Source: Symsagittifera roscoffensis
Lineage: Eukaryota; Xenacoelomorpha; Acoela; Convolutidae
Assembly (NCBI RefSeq): GCF_963678635.1
Contig: NC_087070.1
Span: 41,731,831 to 41,795,830 of the forward strand
Direction: 5' to 3'
Length of the DNA: 64,000 nucleotides
A model generated the notes under the pieces. That model had not been told where the DNA came from and searched no databases. It saw nothing but the letters and a program-made list of their open reading frames with translations. The position numbers and the translations under genes are program-made. This document shows positions 1 through 12,900 of the stretch, piece by piece (the stretch's first letter is position 1; each line of letters begins with the position of its first letter).

Positions 1-3000
1 GAAAAAGCTTTAATTTTTTCCCAAGCTGATTCGATTTACAAACCAAATTGAAATATTTCAAAAAACTTAAATTTTTGCAAACTGATTCAATCTATAAAAT
101 AACTTGAAAGTTTTTGAAAATTCATAGCTTTCAAAGCTTTCCTAGAAAAAATTCCGAGCCTTTCTCGAATCGAATCGGTCCACAAACATATTTGAAATTT
201 GTGAAAGTTTCATAGCTTGATTAGTCTACTTCAAAAATTTCAAAGTTTTTGGCGAACCGATTCAGTCTATGAAGAAAATTAAAATATTCCAAATTTTCAT
301 AGCTTTAAAAGCTTGCTCAGAGAAACTTGAAATTTCTTGCGAACTGATTTGGCTTACGAAATAACTTGAATATTTTCAAAGTTGGTTAGCTCTAATAGCT
401 TGCTTAGAAAAACTTCAACAGTTCGTCGACCAATTCGGGGTCACCGAAATGGCTCTAAAAAGATCACAAAGTTTCATAGCTTGAATAGCTTGCTTATAAA
501 AATTTATTTTCTTCCCAAGCTGATTCGATTTATTTAACAAACTGAACTATTTCAAAAAACTCAATTTTTTTGCGAACTGATTCAATCATGAAAAATTTGA
601 AAGATTTTGAATTTTCATAGCCTTCAAAGCTTGCCTAGAAAAACTTCGAGCTTTTTGCGAACCGAATCGGTCCACAATTTTAATTGAAATAATTCGAAGT
701 TTCAGAGTTTGACTTGATACTTCAAAATTTTTGAAGCTTTTCGCCAACCGATTCAGTCTTTAAAAAACTTAAAATAATTCGAATAATCATAGCTTTAGAA
801 TCTTTCTTATTTCATTAACTTAAAGCTTTTTGCGAATTTATTCAGTTTATGAAATAACTTTAGGTTTTTCAAAGTTGCTTAGCTCTAATAGCTTGCGTAG
901 AAAATTTTCAACAGTTCGTCGACCGATCACAAAGTTTCATAGCTTGAATAGGTTACTAAAAAAACTTTATTTTATTCCCAAGCTGATTCAATTTATGAAA
1001 CAAATTGAACTATTTCAAAAACCTAATTTTTTTGCGAACTGATTTAATCTATAAAATAACTTGAAAGTTTTTGAAAATTCATAGCTTTCAAAGCTTGCCT
1101 AGAAAAACTTTCGAGCTTTTCTCGAACCTAGTCAATCCACAAATTTATTTGAAAATTGTGAAAGTTTCATAGCTTGATTAGTCTACTTCAAAAATTTCAA
1201 AGTTTTTGGCTAACCGATTCAGTCTACGAAGGAAATTAAAACACTCCAAATTTTCATAGCTTTAAAAGCTTGCTCAGAAAAACTTGAAGCTTCTTGCAAA
1301 CTGATTCGGTTTATGAAATAATTTTAGGTTTTTCAAGGTTAATTATCTGTAATAGTTAGATTTAGAAACTTTCTTATTTCATTAACTTGAAGCTTCTTGC
1401 GAATTTATTCAGTTTATGAAATAACTTCAAATTTTTCAAATTTGGTTAGCTCTATTAGCTTGCTTAGAAAATTTTCAACAGTTTGTCGATCGATTCGGTG
1501 AACAAAATGGCTTTTAAAATATCACAAGGTTTAATAGCTTGAATATGTTGTTGAAAAAGCTTTAATTTTGTCCCAAGCTGATTCGATTTACAAACCAAAT
1601 TGAACTATTTCAAAAAACTTAAATTTTTTGCAAACTGATTCAATCTATAAAATAATTTGAAAGATTTTGAATTTTCATAGCCTTCAAAGCTTGCCTAGAA
1701 AAACTTCGAGCTTTTCGCGAACCGAATCGGTCCACAATTTTAATTGAAATAATTCGAAGTTTCAGAGTTTGACTTGATGCTTCAAAATTTTTGAAGCTTT
1801 TCGCCAACCGATTCAGTCTTTAAAAAAACTTGCAATAATTCAAAAAATTGTAGCTTTAGAATCTTTCTTATTTCATTAACTTAAAGCTTCTTGCGAAAAT
1901 ATTCAGTTTTTGAAATAACTTTAGGTTTTTCAAAGTTGCTTAGCTCTAATAGCTTGCGTAGAAAATTTTCAACAGTTCGTCGACCAATTCGGGGTCACCG
2001 AAATGTCTCTAAAAAGATCACAAAGTTTCATAGCTTGAATAGGTTGCTAAAAAAACTTTATTTTATTCCCAAGCTGATTCAATTTATGAAACAAATTGAA
2101 CTATTTCAAAAAACCTAATTTTTTTGCGAACTGATTTAATCTATAAAATAACTTGAAAGTTTTTGAAAATTCATAGCTTTCAAAGCTTGCCTAGAAAAAC
2201 TTTCGAGCTTTTCTCGAACTTAGTCAATCCACAAATTTATTTGAAAATTGTGAAAGTTTCATAGCTTGATTAGTCTACTTCAAAAATTTCAAAGTTTTTG
2301 GCCAACCGATTCAGTCTACGAAGGAAATTAAAACATTCCAAATTTTCATAGCTTTAAAAGCTTGCTCAGAAAAACTTGAAGCTTCTTGCAAACTGATTCG
2401 GTTTATGAAATAACTTTAGGTTTTTCAAGGTTAATTATCTGTAATAGTTAGATTTAGAAACTTTCTTTTTTCCTTAACTTGAAGCTTCTTGCGAATTTAT
2501 TCAGTTTATGAAATAACTTCAAATTTTTCAAAGTTGGTTAGCTCTATTAGCTTGCTTAGAAAATTTTCAACAGTTTGTCGATCGATTCGGTGAACAAAAT
2601 GGCTTTCAAAATATCACAAGGTTTAATAGCTTGAATACTTTGTTGAAAAAGCTTTAATTTTTTCCCAAGCTGATTCGATTTACAAACCAAATTGAAATGT
2701 TTCAAAAAACTTAAATTTTTGCAAACTGATTCAATCTATAAAATAACTTGAAAGATTTTGAATTTTCATAGCCTTCAAAGCTTGCCTAGAAAAACTTCGA
2801 GCTTTTCGCGAACCGAATCGGTCCACAATTTTAATTGAAATAATTCGAAGTTTCAGAGTTTGACTTGATGCTTCAAAATTTTTGAAGCTTTTCGCCAACC
2901 GATTCAGTCTTTAAAAAAACTTATAATAATTCAAAAAATCATAGCTTTAGAATCTTTCTTATTTCATTAACTTAAAGCTTCTTGCGAAATTATTCAGTTT

Positions 3001-3539
3001 ATGAAATAACTTTAGGTTTTTCAAAGTTGCTTAGCTCTAATAGCTTGCGTAGAAAATTTTCAACAGTTCGTCGACCAATTCGGTGTCACCGAAATGGCTC
3101 TAAAAAGATCACAAAGTTTCATAGCTTGAATATGTTGCTTAAAAAAATTTATTTTCTTCCCAAGCTGATTCGATTTATGAAACAAATTGAACAATTTCAA
3201 AGAAGTTAAATTTTTTGCGAACTTATTTAATCTACAAAATAACTGGAAAGTTTTTGAAAATTCATAGCTTTCAAAGCTTTCCGAGAAAAAATTCCGAGCT
3301 TTTCTCGAACCGAATCGGTCCACAAACATATTTGAAATTTGTGAAAGTTTCATAGCTTGATTAGTCTACTTCACAAATTTCAAAGTTTTTGGCGAACCGA
3401 TTCAGTCTATGAAGAAAATTAAAATATTCCAAATTTTCATAGCTTTAAAAGCTTGCTCAGAAAAACTTGAAGTTTCTTGCGAACTGATTTGGCTTACGAA
3501 ATAACTTGAATATTTTCAAAGTTGGTTAGCTCTAATAGC

Positions 3540-6500
3540 TTGCTTAGAAAAACTTCAACAGTTCGTCGACCGATTCGGTCACCGAAATGGCTTTAAAAAG
3601 ATCACAAAGTTTCATAGCTTGAATAGGTTGCTTAAAAAAATTTATTTTCTTCCCAAGTTGATTCGATTTATGAAACAAATTGAACAATTTCAAAAAAGTT
3701 AAATTTTTTGCGAACTTATTTAATCTACAAAATAACTGGAAAGTTTTTGAAAATTCATAGCTTTCAAAGCTTGCTCAGAAAAACTTGAAGTTTCTTGCGA
3801 ACTGATTTGGCTTATGAAATAACTTGAAATTTTTCAAAGTTGGTTAGCTCTAATAGCTTGCTTAGAAATTTTTCAACGGTTCGTCGACCGATTCGGGATC
3901 ACCGAAATGGCTCTAAAAAGATCACAAAGTTTCATAGCTTGAATATGTTGCTTAAAAAATTTTATTTTCTTCCCAAGCTGATTCGATTTATGAAACAAAT
4001 TGAACTATTTCAAAAAACTTAAATTTTTTGCGAACTGATTTAATCTATAAAATAACTTGAAAGTTTTTGAAAATTCATAGCTTTCAAAGCTTTCCTAGAA
4101 AAAATTCCGAGCCTTTCTCGAATCGAATCGGTCCACAAACATATTTGAAATTTGTGAAAGTTTCATAGCTTGATTAGTCTACTTCAAAAATTTCAAAGTT
4201 TTTGGCGAACCGATTCAGTCTATGAAGAAAATTAAAATATTCCAAATTTTCATAGCTTTAAAAGCTTGCTCAGAGAAACTTGAAGTTTCTTGCGAACTGA
4301 TTTGGCTTACGAAATAACTTGAATATTTTCAAAGTTGGTTAGCTCTAATAGCTTGCTTAGAAAAACTTCAACAGTTCTTCGACCGATTCGGTCACCGAAA
4401 TGGCTTTAAAAAGATCACAAAGTTTCATAGCTTGAATAGGTTGCTTAAAAAAATTTATTTTCTTCCCAAGCTGATTCGATTTATGAAACAAATTGAACTA
4501 TTTTAAGAAAAAGTTTTTTTTTGCGAACTGATTCAATCTACAAAATAACTGGAAAGTTTTTGAAAATTCATAGCTTTCAAAGCTTGCTCAGAAAAACTTG
4601 AAGTTTCTTGCGAACTGATTTGGCTTATGAAATAACTTGAAATTTTTCAAAGTTGGTTAGCTCTAATAGCTCGCTTAGAAGTTTTTAACTTTTTCACAAA
4701 ATGATTCTGTTTATTTACTCTAACATTTCACAGCTTTTAAAGCATTCTTATAAAAACTGAAACCTTTCTTAAACCGATTCGGTCCACCAGCTTATTTGAA
4801 GAAATTCGAGCTTCTGAGTTTGACTTGATACCCCAAAGTTTTTTAAGCTTTTGCCAACCGATTCAGTCTTAAAAAAACTTATACTTATTCAAAAAATCAT
4901 AGCTTTAGAAATTTTTTTTTCATTAACTTGAAGCTTCTTGCAAACTTATCCAGCTTATGGCATAACTTGAAACTTTTCAAAGTTGTTTAGCTCTATTAGC
5001 ATGCTTAAAAATATTTCAACAGTTCGTCGACCAATTCGGGGTCACCGAAATGGCTCTAAAAAGATCACAAAGTTTCATAGCTTGAATATGTTGCTTAAAA
5101 AAATTTATTTTCTTCCCAAGCTGATTCGATTTATGAAACAAATGAACTATTTCAAAAAACTTAAATTTTTTGCGAACTGATTTAATCTATAAAATAACTT
5201 GAAAGTTTTTGAAAATTCATAGCTTTCAAAGCTTTCCTAGAAAAAATTCCGAGCTTTTCTCGAACCGAATCGGTCCACAAACATATTTGAAATTTGTGAA
5301 AGTTTCATAGCTTGATTAGTCTACTTCAAAAATTTCAAAGTTTTTGGCTTTTGGCGAATCGATTCAGTCTATGAAGAAAATTAAAACATTCCAAATTTTA
5401 ATAGCTTTAAAAGCTTGCTCAGAAAAACTTGAAGTTTCTTGCGAACTGATTTGGCTTACGAAATAACTTGAATATTTTCAAAGTTGGTTAGCTCTAATAG
5501 CTTGCTTAGAAAAATTTCAACAGTTCGTCGACCAATTCGGGGTCACCGAAATGGCTCTAAAAAGATCACAAAGTTTCATAGCTTGAATAGCTTGCTTATA
5601 AAAATTTATTTTCTTCCCAAGCTGATTCGATTTATGAAACAAATTGAACTATTTAAACAAATTTTTTTTTTTGCAAACTGATTCAATCTATAAAAAAAAC
5701 TTGTAAGATTTTGTAGTTTCCTAGCTTTCAAAGCTTGCCTAGAAAAACTTCGAGCTTTTTGCCACCCGAATCGGACCACAATTTTATTTGGAATAATTCG
5801 AAGTTTCAGAGTTTGACTTGATACTTCAAAATTTTTGAAGCTTTTCGCCAACCAATTCAGTCTTTAAAAAAACTTACAAAAATTCAAAAAATCAAAGTTT
5901 TAAAAACTTTTTTATTTCAATAACTTTAAGCTTCTTGCTAACTCCTTCAGTTTATGAAAAAAATTGAAATTTTTCAAAGTTGCTTAGCTCTAATAGCTTT
6001 CTTAGAAAAACTTCAACAGTTCGTCGACCGATTCGGTCACCGAAATGGCTTTAAAAAGTTCTCAAAGTTTCATGGTTGAATAGGTGGCTTAAAAAGCTTT
6101 AAAATTTTCCCAAGCTGATTCGATTTAAGAAACAAATTGAACCATTTCAAAAAACTTCAGTTTTTTGCGAACTGATTCAATTTAAAAAATAATTTGAAAG
6201 AAATTGAAGTTTCATAGCTTTCAAAGCTTGCCTGGAAAAATTTCGAGATTTTCGCGAACCGAATCGGTCCACAAAATTATTTGACATAGTTCAAAGTTTC
6301 ATAGCTTGACTAGTCTACTTCAAAAATTTCAAAGCTTCCGGCGAATCGATTCAGTCTATGAAGGAAATTGAAATATTCCAAATTTTCATAGCTTTAAAAG
6401 CTTGCTCAGAAAAACTTGAAGTTTCTTGCGAACTGATTTGGCTTACGAAATAACTTGAATATTTTCAAAGTTGGTTAGCTCTAATAGCTTGCTTAGAAAA

Positions 6501-9500
6501 ATTTCAACAGTTCGTCGACCAATTCGGGGTCACCGAAATGGCTCTAAAAAGATCACAAAGTTTCATAGCTTGAATAGCTTGCTTATAAAAATTTATTTTC
6601 TTCCCAAGCTGATTCGATTTATGAAACAAATTGAACTATTTAAAAAAAATTTTTTTTTTGCAAACTGATTCAATCTATAAAAAAAACTTGTAAGATTTTG
6701 TAGTTTCCTAGCTTTCAAAGCTTGCTTAGAAAAACTTCGAGCTTTTTGCCACCCGAATCGGACCACAATTTTATTTGGAATAATTCGAAGTTTCAGAGTT
6801 TGACTTGATACTTCAAAATTTTTGAAGCTTTTCGCCAACCAATTCAGTCTTTAAAAAAACTTACAAAAATTCAAAAAATCAAAGTTTTAAAAACTTTTTT
6901 ATTTCAATAACTTTAAGCTTCTTGCTAACTCCTTCAGTTTATGAAAAAAATTGAAATTTTTCAAAGTTGCTTAGCTCTAATAGCTTGCTTAGAAAAACTT
7001 CAACAGTTCGTCGACCGATTCGGTCACCGAAATGGCTTTAAAAAGATCACAAAGTTTCATAGCTTGAATAGGTTGCTTACAAAAATTTATTTTCTTCCCA
7101 AGCTGATTCGATTTATGAAACAAATTGAACAATTTCAAAAAAGTTAAATTTTTTGCGAACTTATTTAATCTACAAAATAACTGGAAAGTTTTTGAAAATT
7201 CATAGCTTTCAAAGCTTGCTCAGAAAAACTTGAAGTTTCTTGCGAACTGATTTGGCTTATGAAATAACTTGAAATTTTTCAAAGTTGGTTAGCTCTAATA
7301 GCTTGCTTAGAAATTTTTCAACGGTTCGTCGACCGATTCGGGATCACCGAAATGGCTCTAAAAAGATCACAACGTTTCATAGCTGGAATATGTTGCTTAA
7401 AAAAATTTATTTTCTTCCCAAGCTGATTCGATTTATGAAACAAATTGAACTATTTCAAAAAACTTAAATTTTTTGCGAACTGATTTAATCTATAAAATAA
7501 CTTGAAAGTTTTTGAAAATTCATAGCTTTCAAAGCTTTCCTAGAAAAAATTCCGAGCCTTTCTCGAATCGAATCGGTCCACAAACATATTTGAAATTTGT
7601 GAAAGTTTCATAGCTTGATTAGTCTACTTCAAAAATTTCAAAGTTTTTGGCGAACCGATTCAGTCTATGAAGAAAATTAAAATATTCCAAATTTTCATAG
7701 CTTTAAAAGCTTGCTCAGAGAAACTTGAAGTTTCTTGCGAACTGATTTGGCTTACGAAATAACTTGAATATTTTCAAAGTTGGTTAGCTCTAATAGCTTG
7801 CTTAGAAAAACTTCAACAGTTCTTCGACCGATTCGGTCACCGAAATGGCTTTAAAAAGATCACAAAGTTTCATAGCTTGAATAGGTTGCTTAAAAAAATT
7901 TATTTTCTTCCCAAGCTGATTCGATTTATGAAACAAATTGAACAATTTCAAAAAAGTTAAATTTTTTGCGAACTTATTTAATCTACAAAATAACTGGAAA
8001 GTTTTTGAAAATTCATAGCTTTCAAAGCTTGCTCAGAAAAACTTGAAGTTTCTTGCGAACTGATTTGGCTTATGAAATAACTTGAAATTTTTCAAAGTTG
8101 GTTAGCTCTAATAGCTCGCTTAGAAGTTTTTAACTTTTTCACAAAATGATTCTGTTTATTTACTCTAACATTTCACAGCTTTTAAAGCATTCTTATAAAA
8201 ACTGAAACCTTTCTTGAACCGATTCGGTCCACCAGCTTATTTGAAGAAATTCGAGCTTCTGAGTTTGACTTGATACCCCAAAGTTTTTTAAGCTTTTGCC
8301 AACCGATTCAGTCTTAAAAAAACTTATACTTATTCAAAAAATCATAGCTTTAGAAATTTTTTTTTCATTAACTTGAAGCTTCTTGCAAACTTATTCAGCT
8401 TATGGCATAACTTGAAACTTTTCAAAGTTGTTTAGCTCTATTAGCATGCTTAAAAATATTTCAACAGTTCGTCGACCAATTCGGGGTCACCGAAATGGCT
8501 CTAAAAAGATCACAAAGTTTCATAGCTTGAATATGTTGCTTAAAAAAATTTATTTTCTTCCCAAGCTGATTCGATTTATGAAACAAATGAACTATTTCAA
8601 AAAACTTAAATTTTTTGCGAACTGATTTAATCTATAAAATAACTTGAAAGTTTTTGAAAATTCATAGCTTTCAAAGCTTTCCTAGAAAAAATTCCGAGCT
8701 TTTCTCGAACCGAATCGGTCCACAAACATATTTGAAATTTGTGAAAGTTTCATAATTTGATTAGTCTACTTCAAAAATTTCAAAGTTTTTGGCTTTTGGC
8801 GAATCGATTCAGTCTATGAAGAAAATTAAAACATTCCAAATTTTAATAGCTTTAAAAGCTTGCTCAGAAAAACTTGAAGTTTCTTGCGAACTGATTTGGC
8901 TTACGAAATAACTTGAATATTTTCAAAGTTGGTTAGCTCTAATAGCTTGCTTAGAAAAATTTCAACAGTTCGTCGACCAATTCGGGGTCACCGAAATGGC
9001 TCTAAAAAGATCACAAAGTTTCATAGCTTGAATAGCTTGCTTATAAAAATTTATTTTCTTCCCAAGCTGATTCGATTTATGAAACAAATTGAACTATTTA
9101 AAAAAAAATTTTTTTTTGCAAACTGATTCAATCTATAAAAAAAACTTGTAAGATTTTGTAGTTTCCTAGCTTTCAAAGCTTGCCTAGAAAAACTTCGAGC
9201 TTTTTGCCACCCGAATCGGATCACAATTTTGTTTGGAATAATTCGAAGTTTCAGAGTTTGACTTGATACTTCAAAATTTTTGAAGCTTTTCGCCAACCAA
9301 TTCAGTCTTTAAAAAAACTTACAAAAATTCAAAAAATCAAAGTTTTAAAAACTTTTTTATTTCAATAACTTTAAGCTTCTTGATAACTCCTTCAGTTTAT
9401 GAAAAAAATTGAAATTTTTCAAAGTTGCTTAGCTCTAATAGCTTTCTTAGAAAAACTTCAACAGTTCGTCGACCGATTCGGTCACCGAAATGGCTTTAAA

Positions 9501-9890
9501 AAGTTCTCAAAGTTTCATGGTTGAATAGGTGGCTTAAAAAGCTTTAAAATTTTCCCAAGCTGATTCGATTTAAGAAACAAATTGAACCATTTCAAAAAAA
9601 AACTTCAGTTTTTTGCGAACTGATTCAATTTAAAAAATAATTTGAAAGAAATTGAAGTTTCATAGCTTTCAAAGCTTGCCTGGAAAAATTTCGAGATTTT
9701 CGCGAACCGAATCGGTCCACAAAATTATTTGACATAGTTCAAAGTTTCATAGCTTGACTAGTCTACTTCAAAAATTTCAAAGCTTCCGGCGAATCGATTC
9801 AGTCTATGAAGGAAATTAAAATATTCCAAATTTTCATAGCTTCAAAAGCTTGCTCCGAAAAACTTGAAGTTTCTTGCGAACTGATTCGGT
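3540..9890. repeat. Tandem duplication of a 2.9-3.4 kb higher-order block
   Basis: About 3540-6440 and 6985-9890 are near-identical at a constant offset of 3445 bp, for example the same monomer variants at 3840 and 7285, 4983 and 8428, and 5484 and 8929. Differences seen are scattered substitutions and a 3-bp expansion of an A run near 9596. Within the first copy, about 5484 and 6471 also repeat at 987 bp. The high identity against the much more diverged monomers around it points to recent unequal exchange or amplification. Confidence 0.85.
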
Positions 9891-9989
9891 TTATGAAATA
9901 ACTCTTTAAGTTTTTCAAGGTTGCTTAGCTGTAATAGCTTGCTTTGAAAAAATTCAACTGTTCGACAACCAATTCGCTCTACGAAATAA

Positions 9990-12900
9990 CTTCAAAAAAC
10001 TCTAATTTTCCGAGCGTGAATAGCTTGCCTAGAAACATTAAAGCTCATCGCGTACCCATTCAGTCTATGGAGTACCTAATAACAATTTGAAATCTCATGG
10101 GTTTAAAAGCTTGCTTAGAAAAACTGTAATTTTTCTGCGGACGGATTTAGTCCACGAAATAACTTGAAAAAAGTTCACAAAGTTTGATAGCTTGAGTAGC
10201 TCGCTTAGAAGTTTTTAACTTTCTCACAAATTTATTCCGTTTATTTACTCTAACATTACCCAGCTTTTAAAGCATTCTTATAAAAACTGAAACCTTTCTT
10301 GAACCGATTCGGTCCACCAGCTTATTAGAAGAAATTCGAAGTTTCAGAGTTTGACTTGATTCTTCGAGTTTTTAAAGCTTTTGTCAACCAATTCAGTCTT
10401 AAAAAAATTAATACTAATTCAAAAATTCATAGCTTTAGATTTTTTTTTATTTCATTAACTTGAAGCTTGTAGCGAACTTATTCTGTTTATGGCATAACTT
10501 GAAACTTTTCAAAGTTGTTTAGCTCTAATAGCTTGCTTAGAAAAATTTCAACAGTTCGTCGACCAATTCGGGGTCACCGAAATGGCTCTAAAAAGATCAC
10601 AAAGTTTCATAGCTTGAATAGCTTGCTTATAAAAATTTATTTTCTTCCCAAGCTGATTCGATTTATGAAACAAATTGAACTATTTAAAAAAAAATTTTTT
10701 TTTGCGAATTGATTCAATCTATAAAAAAACTTGAAAGATTTTGAAGTTTCCTAGCTTTCAAAGCTTGCCTAGAAAAACTTCGAGCTTTTTGCGAACTGAA
10801 TCGGTCCACAATTTTATTTGAAATAATTCAAAGTTTCATAGCTTGACTAGTCTACTTCAAAAATTTCAGAGCTTTCGGCAAACCAATTCAATCTATGAAG
10901 GAAAATAAAACATTCCAAATTTTCGTAGCTTCAAAAGCTTGCTCAGAAAAACTTGAAGTTTCTTGCAAACTGATTCGGTTTATGAAATAACTTTTTAAGT
11001 TTTTCAAAATTGCTTAGCTGTTTTAGATTGCTTTGAAAAAATTCAACTGTTCGACACTCAATTCGCTCTACGAAATAACTTTAAAAAAACTCAAGTTTTC
11101 CGAGCGTGAATAGCTTGCCTAGAAAAAATAAAGCTCATCGCGTACCCATTCAGTCTATGGAGTAACTAATAACAATTTTAAATCTCATGGATTTGAAAGC
11201 TTGCTTAGAAAAACTGTAATTTTTCTGCGGACGGATTAAATCCACGAAATAACTTGAAAAAATATCACAAAAATTGATAGCTTGAGTAGCTCGCTTAGAA
11301 GTTTTTAACTTTTTCACAAAATGATTCTGTTTATTTACTCTAACATTTCACAGCTTTTAAAGCATTCTTGGAAAAACTGAAACCTTTCTTGAACCGATTG
11401 GGTCCACAGCTTATTTGAGGAAATTCGAGGTTTCAGAGTTTGACTTGATACTTCGAAGTTTTTAAAGCTTTTGCCAACCGATTCAGTCTTAAAAAAACTT
11501 ATACTAATTCAAAAAATCATAGCTTTAGAAATTTTTTTTCATTAACTTGAAGCTTCTTGCAAACTTATTCAGCTTATGGCATAACTTGAAACTTTTCAAA
11601 GTTGTTTAGCTCTAATAGCATGCTTAAAAATATTTCAACAGTTCGTCGACCGATTCGGGGTCACCGAAATGGCTCTAAAAAGATCACAAAGTTTCATAGC
11701 TTGAATATGTTGCTTAAAAAATTTATTTTCTTCCCAAGCTGATTCGATTTATGAAACAAATTGAACTATTTCAAAAAACTTAATTTTTTTGCGAACTGAT
11801 TTAATCTATAAAATAACTTGAAAGTTTTTGAAAATTCATAGCTTTCAAAGCTTTCCTAGAAAAAATTCCGAGCTTTTCTCGAACCAAATTGGTCCACAAA
11901 CATATTTGAAATTTGTGGAAGTTTCATAGCTGGATTAGTCTACTTCAAAAATTTCAAAGTTTTTGGCGAATCGATTCAGTCTATGAAGAAAATTAAAATA
12001 TTCCAAATTTTCATAGCTTTAAAAGCTTGCTCAGAAAAACTTGAAGTTTCTTGCGAACTGATTTGGCTTACGAAATAACTTGAATATTTTCAAAGTTGGT
12101 TAGCTCTAATAGCTTGCTTAGAAAAACTTCAACAGTTCGTCGACCGATTCGGTCACCGAAATGGCTTTAAAAAGATCACAAAGTTTCATAGCTTGAATAG
12201 GTTGCTTAAAAAAATTTATTTTCTTCCCAAGCTGATTCGATTTATGAAACAAATTGAACAATTTCAAAAAAGTTAAATTTTTTGCGAACTTATTCAATCT
12301 ACAAAATAACTGGAAAGTTTTTGAAAATTCATAGCTTTCAAAGCTTGCTCAGAAGAACTTGAAGTTTCTTGCGAACTGATTTGGCTTATGAAATAACTTG
12401 AATATTTTCAAAGTTGGTTAGCTCTAATAGCTTGCTTAGAAATTTTTCAACGGTTCGACGACCGATTCGGGATCACCGAAATAGCTCTAAGAAGATCACA
12501 AAATTTCATAGCTTGAATAGGTTGCTTAAAAAATTTATTTTCTTCCCAAGCTGATTCGATTTATGAAACAAATTGAATAATTTCAACAAAAAACTTAAAA
12601 TTTTTGCAAACTGATTCAATCTATAAAAAAAACTTGTAAGATTTTGTAGTTTCCTAGCTTTCAAAGCTTGCCTAGAAAAACTTCGAGCTTTTTGCCACCC
12701 GAATCGGACCACAATTTCATTTGGAATAATTCGAAGTTTCAGAGTTTGACTTGATACTTCAAAATTTTTGAAGCTTTTCGCCAACCAATTCAGTCTTTAA
12801 AAAAACTTACAAAAATTCAAAAAATCAAAGTTTTAAAAACTTTTTTATTTCAATAACTTTAAGCTTCTTGCTAACTCCTTCAGTTTATAAAAAAAATTGA

